A DNA stretch of 64,000 nucleotides, from assembly GCF_029910095.1 (NCBI RefSeq), contig NZ_CP094526.1, positions 2,480,001 to 2,544,000 of the forward strand. The letters run 5' to 3'. The stretch comes from Bradyrhizobium sp. ISRA464 (GTDB taxonomy: Bacteria > Pseudomonadota > Alphaproteobacteria > Rhizobiales > Xanthobacteraceae). The translations under genes and the position numbers were made by a program. Shown here in pieces: positions 18,663 through 27,814 of this stretch. Below the pieces are notes generated by a model that made no database searches, was not told where the DNA came from, and saw only the letters and a program-made list of their open reading frames with translations. Each line of letters begins with the position of its first letter. The first letter of the stretch is position 1.

Positions 18663-20321
18663 GTGACCGCGCCCGCCAAGATCGATCCGATCACCCGCTC
18701 CGTCGTTCAGCATCGCCTGTCTTCGATCGTGAGGGAAATGGGCGAAGCCATGCTTCGCACCTCCTATTCGCAGATCCTCAATTCCAGCCGCGATTTCTCG
18801 CTGGCGATCTGCGACACGCGTGGCCGGTTGATCGCGCAGGCTGATCACATCCCGGTCCATGTCGGCGCCTTGCCTTGGGCGACATTGGCGGTCGAGGAAC
18901 GCTTCAAGGATGTCGCACCGGGCGATGTCATCCTGCTCAACGATCCCTATCAGGGCGGCAGCCATCTGCCCGATCTCACGGCCTTCGTTCCGGTGTTCGA
19001 CAGCGGCAAGCGGCTGCTCTGGACCATCGTGCGCGCGCATCAGAGCGATATCGGCGGCGCCACCCATGGCGCCTACAATCCCGGCGCGACCGAGATCTAC
19101 CAGGAAGGCATCCGCATTCCGCCGATCAAGCTCTACGAGGCCGGCAAGCCGCGCGAGGATCTGCTCGACCTGCTGGCGCTGAACATCCGCAACCCCAGAG
19201 AATTCCGTGGCGACCTCGCGGCGATGCTGGGCGCCGCGCATCTCGGCGAGCGCCGGGTGTCGAAACTGTTCAGCGAGTTCGGTGCCGAGGTTGTCGAGGC
19301 CGCGATCGAGGCGATCCTCGATGCCACCGAGCAGCAGACCCGCGCCGTAGTCGCGAGCTGGAAGGACGGCGTGTTCTACGGCGAAGCTTTCCTGGACGAC
19401 GACGGCCACGGCCGCACTGACATCAAGATCGCGGCCAAGGTGACGAAAAAGGGCAGCGATATCGAGGTCGATCTCACCGGTTCGGACCCGCAGTCGACGA
19501 GTTTCGTCAATTCGTCGCACGCCAACATGCAGGCCGCGGTCGCGATGGCCTTTGCCTATCTGATCGATGCCGACATCCCCAAGAACACCGGCGCGCTGCG
19601 GCCGCTGAAGGTGGTGGCCAGGCAGGGCACCATCGTCTGGGCCGATCCCGGCCGTCCCGTCACGCTGTGCACCAGCCATCCTTCGAACGAGATTGTCGAA
19701 GCGATCGTCAAGGCGATGTCGGCATCCTGTCCGGACCGTGTGATGGGCGGCTGGGGCCGCCGCTTCCGCATCGCGATCCAGGGCGAAGACCCGCGCAACG
19801 GACGAAACTTCATCTGGCACATGTTCCAGGCGCGGCCCGGCGGCGGGGCCTCGATCGGCGGCGACGGCTATTCGTCGATCGGCGAATGGCACACGGTCGG
19901 AGGCTTGAAGTTCGGCAGCATCGAGGTCGCCGAGGTGCGCTTTCCCCTGCATTTCCGCCGGCACGAATTCCGTCCGGATTCCGGCGGCGACGGCCAGCAT
20001 CGCGGCGGCCTCGGCGTCGCGCTCGACATGGTGCTGGAGACGCAAAAACCCGCCAAGGGCAACACCGCCGGCGACGGCGCGCGCCACGGCCCCTGCGGCA
20101 TGCTCGGCGGCAAGGACGGCGAGCCGCACCATTATCGCCTGCTGTCGGAGGGCCGCGCGCCGCGCGTGCTGAAGACCAAGGAGGTCGGCATCGAGCTGCG
20201 CCCCGGCGACTGCCTCGAGGTCCGTTCCTCCGGCGGCGGCGGCTGGGGGCCGCCCGAGCAGCGATCGGCGGAGGCGCGTGCGCGCGACGCAGCCCAGGGT
20301 CTGGTTTCGAAAGCGGTGTAG
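18663..20321 (+). CDS. Hydantoinase/oxoprolinase B-family protein (HyuB)
   Basis: A 552-residue HyuB/HydB-family subunit. Characteristic blocks are MLRTSYSQILNSSRDFSLAI near the N-terminus, VHVGALPW, LNDPYQGGSHLPD, and the glycine-rich C-terminal region (GGDGQHRGGLGVALD, RSSGGGGWGPP). With HyuA it makes an ATP-dependent amidase/carboxylase-type complex acting on cyclic amides (hydantoins, 5-oxoproline) or ketones. The GTG start has GGAAG five bases upstream; a longer frame would enter the MFS gene. The HyuA gene follows after six bases. Confidence 0.9.
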   Translation: MTAPAKIDPITRSVVQHRLSSIVREMGEAMLRTSYSQILNSSRDFSLAICDTRGRLIAQADHIPVHVGALPWATLAVEERFKDVAPGDVILLNDPYQGGSHLPDLTAFVPVFDSGKRLLWTIVRAHQSDIGGATHGAYNPGATEIYQEGIRIPPIKLYEAGKPREDLLDLLALNIRNPREFRGDLAAMLGAAHLGERRVSKLFSEFGAEVVEAAIEAILDATEQQTRAVVASWKDGVFYGEAFLDDDGHGRTDIKIAAKVTKKGSDIEVDLTGSDPQSTSFVNSSHANMQAAVAMAFAYLIDADIPKNTGALRPLKVVARQGTIVWADPGRPVTLCTSHPSNEIVEAIVKAMSASCPDRVMGGWGRRFRIAIQGEDPRNGRNFIWHMFQARPGGGASIGGDGYSSIGEWHTVGGLKFGSIEVAEVRFPLHFRRHEFRPDSGGDGQHRGGLGVALDMVLETQKPAKGNTAGDGARHGPCGMLGGKDGEPHHYRLLSEGRAPRVLKTKEVGIELRPGDCLEVRSSGGGGWGPPEQRSAEARARDAAQGLVSKAV

Positions 20322-20327
20322 GCGAGC

Positions 20328-22367
20328 ATGTTCACGATCGGAATAGACATCGGCGGCACCTACACCGACCTGGTTGCCACTGATGAAACCGGACGCACCG
20401 TTTTCGCGAAGTCGCCATCCACGCCGGCCGACCAGTCGATCGGCGTCATGGCGGGGCTGGAAGAGCTCGCGCGACGGCTCGGCGTGACGCGCGCGGCGAT
20501 CCTGGCGGAGACCGATCGCCTCGTGCACGGCACGACGGTTGCCACCAATGCGCTGCTGGAGCGCAAGGGCGCCAAGGTCGCGCTGCTCACCACCGAGGGC
20601 CATCGCGACGTCGTCGAGATGCGCGAAGGTCTGAAGCCCGACCGCTACGATCTGCGCACGCCGCCGCCCGAGCCGCTGGTTCCGCGCGAGCGCCGCTTCG
20701 GCGTACGCGAGCGGCTGAAGGCGGACGGCAGCGCGGTGATCCCGCTGAATGCTGCCGCGCTCGACGATGCGATCGCCGACGTGAAGCGGTCGGGCGCGAC
20801 CTCGGTCGCGGTGTGCTTCCTGCACGCATATCTTAATCCGGTGCACGAGCTCGCCGCGGTCGAACGTCTGGCGCACGAACTGCCTGATATCACCGTGTCG
20901 CGCTCGAGCGACGTGCTGCCGCAGATCAAGGAATATGAGCGCGTTTCGACCACGATCGTGAACGCCTATGTCGAACCGACAGTCCGTCGCTATCTCACCA
21001 ATCTCGAGCAACGCCTGCATGAAGCGGGCTTTGCGGGCTCGCTGTTCGTTGTGCTGTCGCATGGCGGCATGGCGCCGGTGGAGGAGGCCTCGCGTCTCGC
21101 CGCGGGCACGGTGCTGTCGGGGCCGGCCGGCGGCATCTCCGGCAGCCGCCGTTGTGCGGCTATGCTCGGCATTCCCGATCTCGTGCCGTTCGACATGGGT
21201 GGCACCTCGACCGACATCTCGCTGATATCAGACGGCCAGGCCTCGCTGTCCGCCGACGGCATGCTCGCGGGCCAGCGTATTGCGCTGCGCAGCCTCGACA
21301 TTGCCAGCATCGCGGCCGGCGGCGGCTCGATCGCGAGCGTCGACGGCAGCCGCACGCTGCGGGTGGGGCCGGAGAGCGCAGGCTCGGTGCCGGGCCCGGC
21401 CTGTTACGGCAATGGTGGCACCGCCGCCACCGTCACCGACGCCAATGTCGTGCTCGGTTATCTCGATGCCGCCGCCTTCATGGGCGGCGCGCGGCCGCTC
21501 GATCGTGCAGCCGCCGAGGCCGCAGTCGATCGTATCGCGCAAGCGCTCGAGCTGTCGCGGCTCGAGGCGGCGGCCGGCATCTACAAGATGATCAATTTGA
21601 AGATGGCCGACGGCATCCGTCTGATGACGCTGCGTCGCGGCGTCGATCCGCGGAAATTCGCATTGCTGAGCTTCGGCGGCGCGGCCGGTATGCATGCCGC
21701 GGAGGTGGCGCGCGAGCTCGAGATCAAACGCATCATCGTGCCGACCGTCGCCTCCGTTCTCTCCGCCTGGGGCATGCTGACCAGCGACCTCCGCTACGAG
21801 GTCAGCCGCACGCATTACGGCACGGGCCGGATTTCCGCGGACGAGGTGCGCGCGTTGTTCGCCGGGCTGGAGGCGCAGGCCGCAGGTCGGCTGCGTTCCT
21901 GGTTCAAGGGCGATATCGCGATCGAGCGCTCGGCGGAGATGCGCTATGGCGAGCAGGTGTTCGAGATCGACGTGCCGCTCGGCGACCTCGATCTCGGTGC
22001 TGCCGACCTGGTCGCGCAGATCGAGGATCGCTTCCATCGCCGCCACGAGGAACTCTACACCTACGCCTCGCGCGGTCAGGAGGTGGTGTTCGTCAACGCG
22101 CGCGTCGCGGCCGTCGGCAAGGTCGCGCCAGCGGGCGGCGACGTCGGCCGGGTGACGTCAACCGCGCCGTGCGCGCCGCGTGGCAAGCGGCAGGCCTGGT
22201 TCGGCGCCTGGCGCGAGGTGCCGGTCTATGCGCTTGACGATCTCAAGCCTGGCCAGTCGCTCATGGGGCCGGCGATCATCGAGGCCGAGACCACGACGGT
22301 TTTGGTCGACACTGACGATCGCGTGGTGGTCAATGCGCTCGGCTGGCTCGACATAACTTTGCGCTGA
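20328..22367 (+). CDS. Hydantoinase/oxoprolinase A-family protein (HyuA)
   Basis: A 679-residue HyuA-family subunit with an actin-like ATPase fold. Visible motifs: FTIGIDIGGTYTDLVATDE (phosphate 1 loop), VHGTTVATNALLERKG, SHGGMAPVEEA, LSGPAGGISG and PFDMGGTSTDISL (second phosphate loop), and FGGAAGMHA. It binds and uses ATP to activate the amide or ketone substrate with HyuB. The pair sits between an MFS permease and a periplasmic binding protein, which suggests uptake and opening of a cyclic amide, but the substrate is not determinable. Confidence 0.92.
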   Translation: MFTIGIDIGGTYTDLVATDETGRTVFAKSPSTPADQSIGVMAGLEELARRLGVTRAAILAETDRLVHGTTVATNALLERKGAKVALLTTEGHRDVVEMREGLKPDRYDLRTPPPEPLVPRERRFGVRERLKADGSAVIPLNAAALDDAIADVKRSGATSVAVCFLHAYLNPVHELAAVERLAHELPDITVSRSSDVLPQIKEYERVSTTIVNAYVEPTVRRYLTNLEQRLHEAGFAGSLFVVLSHGGMAPVEEASRLAAGTVLSGPAGGISGSRRCAAMLGIPDLVPFDMGGTSTDISLISDGQASLSADGMLAGQRIALRSLDIASIAAGGGSIASVDGSRTLRVGPESAGSVPGPACYGNGGTAATVTDANVVLGYLDAAAFMGGARPLDRAAAEAAVDRIAQALELSRLEAAAGIYKMINLKMADGIRLMTLRRGVDPRKFALLSFGGAAGMHAAEVARELEIKRIIVPTVASVLSAWGMLTSDLRYEVSRTHYGTGRISADEVRALFAGLEAQAAGRLRSWFKGDIAIERSAEMRYGEQVFEIDVPLGDLDLGAADLVAQIEDRFHRRHEELYTYASRGQEVVFVNARVAAVGKVAPAGGDVGRVTSTAPCAPRGKRQAWFGAWREVPVYALDDLKPGQSLMGPAIIEAETTTVLVDTDDRVVVNALGWLDITLR

Positions 22368-22469
22368 GCGGAACTCCGCCATCAACATTTCATTTTTCCG
22401 CCGTTGCCTAGGGCGATAAGCTTGGCTCGCTCGGGAGGAGCGCCGGTCGCGTTGCCGGCGTTTGTGGCG

Positions 22470-23714
22470 ATGTTGATACAAACAAGAACACAGACCGTAT
22501 TGTCGATGTCCCTTGTCCTGGCGGCAGCGCTGGTCTCCGCCACGCCGTCACGCGCACAGCAGGCACCGGCGACCGCCGCCGACAACGACATCCGCATCGG
22601 CAACATCATGCCCTACACAGGGCCGCTTGCGGCGTTCGCCACCATCGGGCGGGCGGAAGCGGCCTATTTCGACATGATCAACGAGCGTGGTGGCATCAAC
22701 GGGCGCAAGATCAGGTTCATCTCGGTCGATGACAGCTCCAATCCGAAGACCGCGATGGAGCAGACCCGCGATCTCGTCGAGAAGCAGAACGTGCTTTTGA
22801 TGTTCGGCTCGTTCGGCACGCCGGACAATCTGGCGACGCGGACCTATCTCAACGAGAAGAAGGTCCCGCAGCTCTTCGTCGCCTCGGGCGACGAGGCATG
22901 GGCGCATCCCAGAACCTATCCGTGGACCATGGGATGGCAGCCGACCTTCCGCGCCGAGGGGCGGATCTATGCCAATTACATCCAGGCGTCCTATCCCGAT
23001 CGCAAGATCGCCGTGCTCTGGCAGAACGATCAGTTCGGCCGCGACCTGTTCAAGGGGTTGCAGGAGGGCCTCGGCGATACCGCGGGCATGATCGTGGCCG
23101 ATCTTGCCTTCGACGCGTCGGAGACCAGGATCGAAAACCAGCTCGGAATATTGAAGGCCTCCGGCGCCGACATCCTGGTGTTCGACGGCGCGCCGGCGAT
23201 CGCCGCGCGTGCGATCCGCAGCGCCGCGGATCTCGACTGGCACCCGGTGTTCATCCTCGACAATGCGTCGGCCTCGATCGCCAGCGCGTTGCGGCCGGCG
23301 GGCCTGCAGAATTCACTCGGCGTGATCTCGACGTCGTTCCTGAAGGACGCCAGCGATGCCTCTTGGAAGGAGGATCCGCAGATCAAGGCGTGGTTCGCTT
23401 TCATGGACAAGTATTTCCCCGACGGCGACAAGGACGATCTCTATGCCGTGTTCGGCTACGCCGCGGCGGACACGCTGCTCCAGGTCCTGCGCCAATGCGG
23501 CGACGACCTGTCGCGCGAGAACATCATGCGGCAGGCGGCGTCGCTGCGGAACTACCACACCCCGGTCGCGTTGCCGGGCATCGTCATTAACACCGGCCCG
23601 CAGGATTTCCGCCCGATCAAGCAGATGCGGCTGGTGCAGTTCGACGGCAACGCCTGGCAGCCGATCGGCGACGTGATCGACAGCGCATTCGCGACGGTGC
23701 GGGATGATAATTGA
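22470..23714 (+). CDS. Branched-chain amino acid-type substrate-binding protein (orphan)
   Basis: A protein of about 414 residues of the type-1 periplasmic binding fold (Leu/Ile/Val-binding family, Peripla_BP_6). A signal peptide (VLSMSLVLAAALVSATPSRA, then QQAP) is followed by IRIGNIMPYTGPLAAFATIG, DMINERGGINGRKI and VDDSSNPKTAMEQTRDLVE, all typical of LivJ-like proteins. The start is uncertain: ATG 22470 is used here, while a GGGAGGAG at 22432-22439 could serve a TTG or GTG a little upstream. No LivH/M/G/F genes are nearby, so the permease must be elsewhere. It follows hyuA by about 100 bases. Confidence 0.85.
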   Translation: MLIQTRTQTVLSMSLVLAAALVSATPSRAQQAPATAADNDIRIGNIMPYTGPLAAFATIGRAEAAYFDMINERGGINGRKIRFISVDDSSNPKTAMEQTRDLVEKQNVLLMFGSFGTPDNLATRTYLNEKKVPQLFVASGDEAWAHPRTYPWTMGWQPTFRAEGRIYANYIQASYPDRKIAVLWQNDQFGRDLFKGLQEGLGDTAGMIVADLAFDASETRIENQLGILKASGADILVFDGAPAIAARAIRSAADLDWHPVFILDNASASIASALRPAGLQNSLGVISTSFLKDASDASWKEDPQIKAWFAFMDKYFPDGDKDDLYAVFGYAAADTLLQVLRQCGDDLSRENIMRQAASLRNYHTPVALPGIVINTGPQDFRPIKQMRLVQFDGNAWQPIGDVIDSAFATVRDDN

Positions 23715-23734
23715 GGCACGGTGATTGAGTATTG

Positions 23735-23857
23735 CGTCGTCCCGGCGAAGGCCGGGACCCATTACCCCAACTCTCAGTTGTTGCACGCCGCTGGGGCAAT
23801 AGTCCCGTTCACATCACGCAGCGGTGGCTATGGGTCCCGGCTTTCGCCGGGACGACG
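23735..23857. repeat. Palindromic repeat, family 3 (copy 1)
   Basis: The ends are complementary: CGTCCCGGCGAAGGCCGGGA on the left and TCCCGGCTTTCGCCGGGACG on the right. It sits between two convergent genes. The same element is found at 36691-36823. Confidence 0.8.
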
Positions 23858-23869
23858 GTGTGGAGAGAC

Positions 23870-25084
23870 CTACTTCTTCAGCCCGTAGTTCAACAACCCG
23901 CCCTTGTTCTTCGGCGGATGGGCGCGCAGGCCTTCCTCGTTCGGCTCGGTACCCCAGCCCGGGCGATCCGGAATCACGAGATGGCCGTCGACGAACTCGG
24001 GCACATGGGTGAACAGCTCGTGGTCCCAGGCGAGGCGGTCGATGTCGGTCTCCATGATCCGCAAGTTCGGCACTGCCGCGCAGAAATGCGCGTTCATCAT
24101 GGTGCAGAGGTGGCCGTAGAAATTATGCGGCGCGACGTTGACCTCGAAATGCTCGGCGGCATTGGCGATCTTCATCGACTGCCAGACGCCGTTCCAGGGC
24201 GTGTCGATGATCGCGACATCCATCGCCTGTTCGGTGAAATAGGGCAGGAACTCGCGCAGGCCCAGCAGCGTCTCGCATGACGAGATCGGATGCGGGCTCT
24301 GGCGGCGGATATAGCCCAGCGCCTGCGGGTTGAAGGTGTCGATCTCCACCCAGAACATGTCCATCTTCTCGATGGCGCGCAGGATCTTCAGATAGCCTTC
24401 GGTCTTGGCGTTGAAGTTGAGGTCGAGCAGCAGATCGACGTCCGGCCCCGCGCCGTCGCGGATCGCTTCCAGATGCATGCAGAGATTGCGCAGCACGGTG
24501 CGGTCGACATTGATCTCGGGCTCGAACGGCGAACCGAAGCCGGGCCGCCAGCCCTGGGGCTTGCCGTCGGTGTAGACGAAGATGTTGGTCTTCATCGCCG
24601 AGAATTTCTTCTCGCGCACCTCGCGGCCGATCGCCTTCACGCCGTCGAGATCAGTGATCGCCGGCTTGTACCAGTCGGGATGATTGATGCGCCACGTCGC
24701 GCAATGCGACCAGTAGACTCGTACGCGGTCGCGGATCTTGCCGCCGAGCAGGTCGTAGCAGGGCACGCCGAGCGCCTTGGCCTTGACGTCGAGCAGCGCG
24801 TTCTCGATCGCGCCCAGCGCCAGCGCGACCACGCCGCCGGCGGCCGGACGCGTCGCGGCAAACAGCTCGGCATAGATCCGCTCATGCTGGAACGCGTTCC
24901 TGCCGACCACCCGCGCCGACAGCCGCTCGATTGCCGCCGTCACGCCGGGCGCGCCAAAGCCCTCGTCATATTCGCTCCAGCCGACCAGCCCGTCCTGGGT
25001 CGTCACCTTGACGAAGTGATAATTCCGCCAGCCGGCATCGCAGGCGAGCGTTTCGACGCTTTTGACTGTTGTTGCTTTGGTCAT
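23870..25084 (-). CDS. Mandelate racemase/muconate lactonizing-type enzyme
   Basis: A 404-residue enolase-superfamily enzyme (cytoplasmic, Mg-dependent). The N-terminal capping domain is followed by a barrel with a Lys in FSAMKTNIFVY, metal ligands in LLLDLNFNAK (Asp), FWVEIDTF (Glu) and SSCETLLG (Glu), and a His in VAPHNFYGHL. Such enzymes abstract a proton next to a carboxylate, to dehydrate or epimerise an acid sugar or hydroxy acid. The start is the ATG at 25084; upstream in-frame sequence has no ribosome site. It is divergent from the CoA-transferase operon and may share its control region. Confidence 0.88.
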   Translation of the reverse strand: MTKATTVKSVETLACDAGWRNYHFVKVTTQDGLVGWSEYDEGFGAPGVTAAIERLSARVVGRNAFQHERIYAELFAATRPAAGGVVALALGAIENALLDVKAKALGVPCYDLLGGKIRDRVRVYWSHCATWRINHPDWYKPAITDLDGVKAIGREVREKKFSAMKTNIFVYTDGKPQGWRPGFGSPFEPEINVDRTVLRNLCMHLEAIRDGAGPDVDLLLDLNFNAKTEGYLKILRAIEKMDMFWVEIDTFNPQALGYIRRQSPHPISSCETLLGLREFLPYFTEQAMDVAIIDTPWNGVWQSMKIANAAEHFEVNVAPHNFYGHLCTMMNAHFCAAVPNLRIMETDIDRLAWDHELFTHVPEFVDGHLVIPDRPGWGTEPNEEGLRAHPPKNKGGLLNYGLKK

Positions 25085-25257
25085 GGTTTCCTGCCCGGTG
25101 TGTTTCTCTCTCGAGGAGTAGAATAGCGGATCGAGCAATGCGTCAATCGCACGGCAGCACCCCGCCAACGCAGATTTGCCTCGCGCACAGCCGAGGAATT
25201 GTCGAGCGACGGTCGCATGACGCTGCGCGTGCCGCTAAGTGCCGTCGCCATTGATGA

Positions 25258-25286
25258 ATTCCGTCGAGCGGAAGAAAAAATTCCGC
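25258..25286. promoter_or_regulatory. Interlocking inverted repeats, candidate operator
   Basis: Three half-sites alternate in orientation: TTCCG, then CGGAA five bases later, then TTCCGC seven bases later (GCGGAAGAAAAAATTCCGC). They lie in the divergent region between the enolase-superfamily gene and the CoA-transferase gene, about 100 bases before the latter. A transcription factor binding as a dimer or tetramer is possible; no regulator gene is adjacent. Confidence 0.35.
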
Positions 25287-25381
25287 TTGCATCATCGCGC
25301 TGGCGCGGCTTCAAGTTCAGACAACAAGAAACTGAATCAGCCGCTGTCATCGGCTGGTCATTTTGCTCGCGGGGAAGCGTG

Positions 25382-27814
25382 ATGGGCGCGTTGTCGCATC
25401 TGCGGATTGTCGAGATTGGAAGCGCGGCTGCGACAAGCTATTGCGCGCGGCTGTTCGCCGACTTCGGGGCCGACGTGCAGAAGGTCGAACCGCCGCAGGG
25501 CGATCCACTTCGCCGCACCGCGCCGCTGACGCGGAGCGGGCAGAGCGCGTGGTTCGCGTTTCTGAACTTCAACAAATCCAGCGTCGTGCTCGACAGGAGC
25601 GATGCGCATGCTGCGTCGCTGTTGAACGAGCTGATCGGAGCTTGCGACATCTTGCTCGATGGGCGCGGCCTTGATGCGGCGGATTGTCCCGATATCGATC
25701 TCGACGCGATCAAGCGGAACAATCCCGGCCTGATCCATCTCGACCTCTCCTGGTTCGGCGATCGCGGTCCGTATGCCAAGTTCGCCGCGACCGACGCCAC
25801 GATCCGCGCGCTGTCCGGCCTGGTGAAGCTGGTCGGCCCGGAAGCAGGACCGCCGATGCACGCGCCGGATTTCCAGACCGGTATCCTCGGCGGGCTCTGG
25901 GGTTTCATCGCCGCCAGCTCGTCGGTGATTGGGCGCATGCAGGACGGGCGCGGCCGCTCTAGCCATCTGAGCCTGTTCGAGGCCAGCATCGCCGTCACCG
26001 AATACATCATGTTCGAGGCGTTCTCGCGCGGCGACATCATGCGGCGGATCGGCGTCAACCGCTTCTGGCCCACCTTTCCGGTCGGCATCTACGAGACCAA
26101 GCAAGGCTGGCTCGGCGTCACCACGGTGACACCGGCGCAGTGGCGCAGCTTCTGCGAGATGCTCGATCTCACCGACCTGCGTGACGATCCGACGCTGTTC
26201 CTCGGCGTCGACCGGCTGCAACATGTCGCCGACATCGAGGGCAAAATATTGCCGAGGCTCAAACAGCGGACCGCGCAGGAATGGTTCGCCGAGGGCCTCA
26301 AGCGCAAGATCCCGATCGTGCCGGTGCCTGAGATCTCGGATCTCATCGCCGATGAGGAGAAGCGCGCTCGCGGCGCCATCGTGCCGATCACTGTCGGCGA
26401 TGAGGCCGGCTTCAGCGCCGGCACGATGCAGCGGCTGATGGGCACGCCGCCGCTTCGCGGTGGCCGGGTTCCCAGCATCGGCGAGCAGCAGGTAAAACGC
26501 GAGACGGCACCGCGCGCAGCGGCACCAAAGCCAGTTGCGGCCAATCGCCTGCCGCTCGAAGGCATCCGCGTCGTCGATTTCTCGATGGGCTGGGCCGGCC
26601 CGATCTGCACCCGCACGCTCGCCGATCTCGGCGCTGACGTCATCAAGATCGAGGCGATCCAGTATCCGGACTGGTGGCGCGGCGTCGATCGCCGCCCGGC
26701 TTACGTGCTGGAGCAGATGTACGAGAAGTCGGTGCGCTACTGCATCATGAACCGCAACAAGCGCGGCATCACGCTCGATCTGACCCGGTCGAAGGGGCTG
26801 GCGCTGGCCAAACGCCTGCTCGCCGATGCCGACCTCGTGGTCGACAATTATTCGGTCGAGGTGCTGCCGAAGCTCGGTCTCGGCTACGACGTGCTGAGCA
26901 AGATGAATCCAAAGCTCGTGATGATGTCGATGTCGGCGTTCGGCGCCGGCAGTGTTTATCGGGATTGCCGCGCCTATGGCTCGACGCTGGAGCAGGGCTC
27001 GGGGCTGCCGAGCGTGGTCGGCGATGCCGGCGGGCCGCCGGTGATGAGCCACACCGCGTTCGGCGATGCCGTCGGCGGTCTCAACGGCTGCGCCGCGGTA
27101 TTGACCGCGCTGATCCATGCCAGGCTGACCGGGCAGGGGCAGTTCATCGATCTCGCCCAGATCGAATGCATGATGCCGTTCGCGGCGCCTTGGATTGTTG
27201 CGCATTCGATCGACGGCACGCCGCCGGTCAAATACGGCAATCGCCATCCGGATTTCGTGCCGCATGGCTGCTTCCGTTGCGCCGGTGAGGATAACTGGAT
27301 CGTGGTCGCGGTGTCCGACGACGCGATGTGGCCCAGGCTCGCGCGGCTGCTCGGCCGCGAGGACTGGGCGGCCGATGCAAGGTTCAAGACGGCCGCAGGC
27401 CGCCGCGCCATCGAAGGCGAGATCGAGGCTGCGATCACGGCCTGGACCTCGATGCGCGATCCGGATGCGGCGATGGCCGCGCTGCAGGCGGCTGGTGTCG
27501 CCTCAGGCGTCGCGCGACTGCCGATCGATCTCCTGAAGGACCCGCAGCTCCATGCTCGCGGCTTCATCCAGGAGGTCGACCGCGCCTTTGTCGGCAAGCA
27601 TCCGCAGCCGTCGATGCCGTTCCGCGAGGGCGCCGAACCCTTTGCGATCCGCTCGGTGCCGCCGACGCTCGGCGAGCATAACCGCGAGATCCTCGGGGGC
27701 ATGCTCGGCCTCACCGATGCCGAGCTTGAAGAGCTTGCGCGGGAGGGCATCATCGGCACCGAGATGCTGATGGAGGAGCAACTGGTGAAAGAGAAGAAGC
27801 GGGCGGCGGGTTGA
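25382..27814 (+). CDS. Tandem-fused CaiB/BaiF-family CoA transferase
   Basis: An 810-residue protein made of two family-III CoA-transferase units joined head to tail. Unit 1 (about 1-380) begins LSHLRIVEIGSAAATSYCAR and has FADFGADVQKVEPPQGD. After a linker rich in Ala, Lys and Arg (about 375-395), unit 2 begins GIRVVDFSMGWAGPICTRTL with ADLGADVIKIEAI. The catalytic-acid region reads HLSLFEAS in unit 1 and IDLAQIECM in unit 2, Glu rather than the common Asp. Family members move CoA between carboxylic acids. The ATG follows GGGGA by seven bases. Its TGA shares one base with the next ATG (TGATG), so it is coupled to a peptide-type importer. Confidence 0.88.
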   Translation: MGALSHLRIVEIGSAAATSYCARLFADFGADVQKVEPPQGDPLRRTAPLTRSGQSAWFAFLNFNKSSVVLDRSDAHAASLLNELIGACDILLDGRGLDAADCPDIDLDAIKRNNPGLIHLDLSWFGDRGPYAKFAATDATIRALSGLVKLVGPEAGPPMHAPDFQTGILGGLWGFIAASSSVIGRMQDGRGRSSHLSLFEASIAVTEYIMFEAFSRGDIMRRIGVNRFWPTFPVGIYETKQGWLGVTTVTPAQWRSFCEMLDLTDLRDDPTLFLGVDRLQHVADIEGKILPRLKQRTAQEWFAEGLKRKIPIVPVPEISDLIADEEKRARGAIVPITVGDEAGFSAGTMQRLMGTPPLRGGRVPSIGEQQVKRETAPRAAAPKPVAANRLPLEGIRVVDFSMGWAGPICTRTLADLGADVIKIEAIQYPDWWRGVDRRPAYVLEQMYEKSVRYCIMNRNKRGITLDLTRSKGLALAKRLLADADLVVDNYSVEVLPKLGLGYDVLSKMNPKLVMMSMSAFGAGSVYRDCRAYGSTLEQGSGLPSVVGDAGGPPVMSHTAFGDAVGGLNGCAAVLTALIHARLTGQGQFIDLAQIECMMPFAAPWIVAHSIDGTPPVKYGNRHPDFVPHGCFRCAGEDNWIVVAVSDDAMWPRLARLLGREDWAADARFKTAAGRRAIEGEIEAAITAWTSMRDPDAAMAALQAAGVASGVARLPIDLLKDPQLHARGFIQEVDRAFVGKHPQPSMPFREGAEPFAIRSVPPTLGEHNREILGGMLGLTDAELEELAREGIIGTEMLMEEQLVKEKKRAAG

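Noticed and set aside
18603..21062. An 819-codon minus-strand open frame
   Set aside because: It is the antisense shadow of hyuB and hyuA; the composition is skewed to Arg, Ala, Gly and Asp with no recognisable motif.
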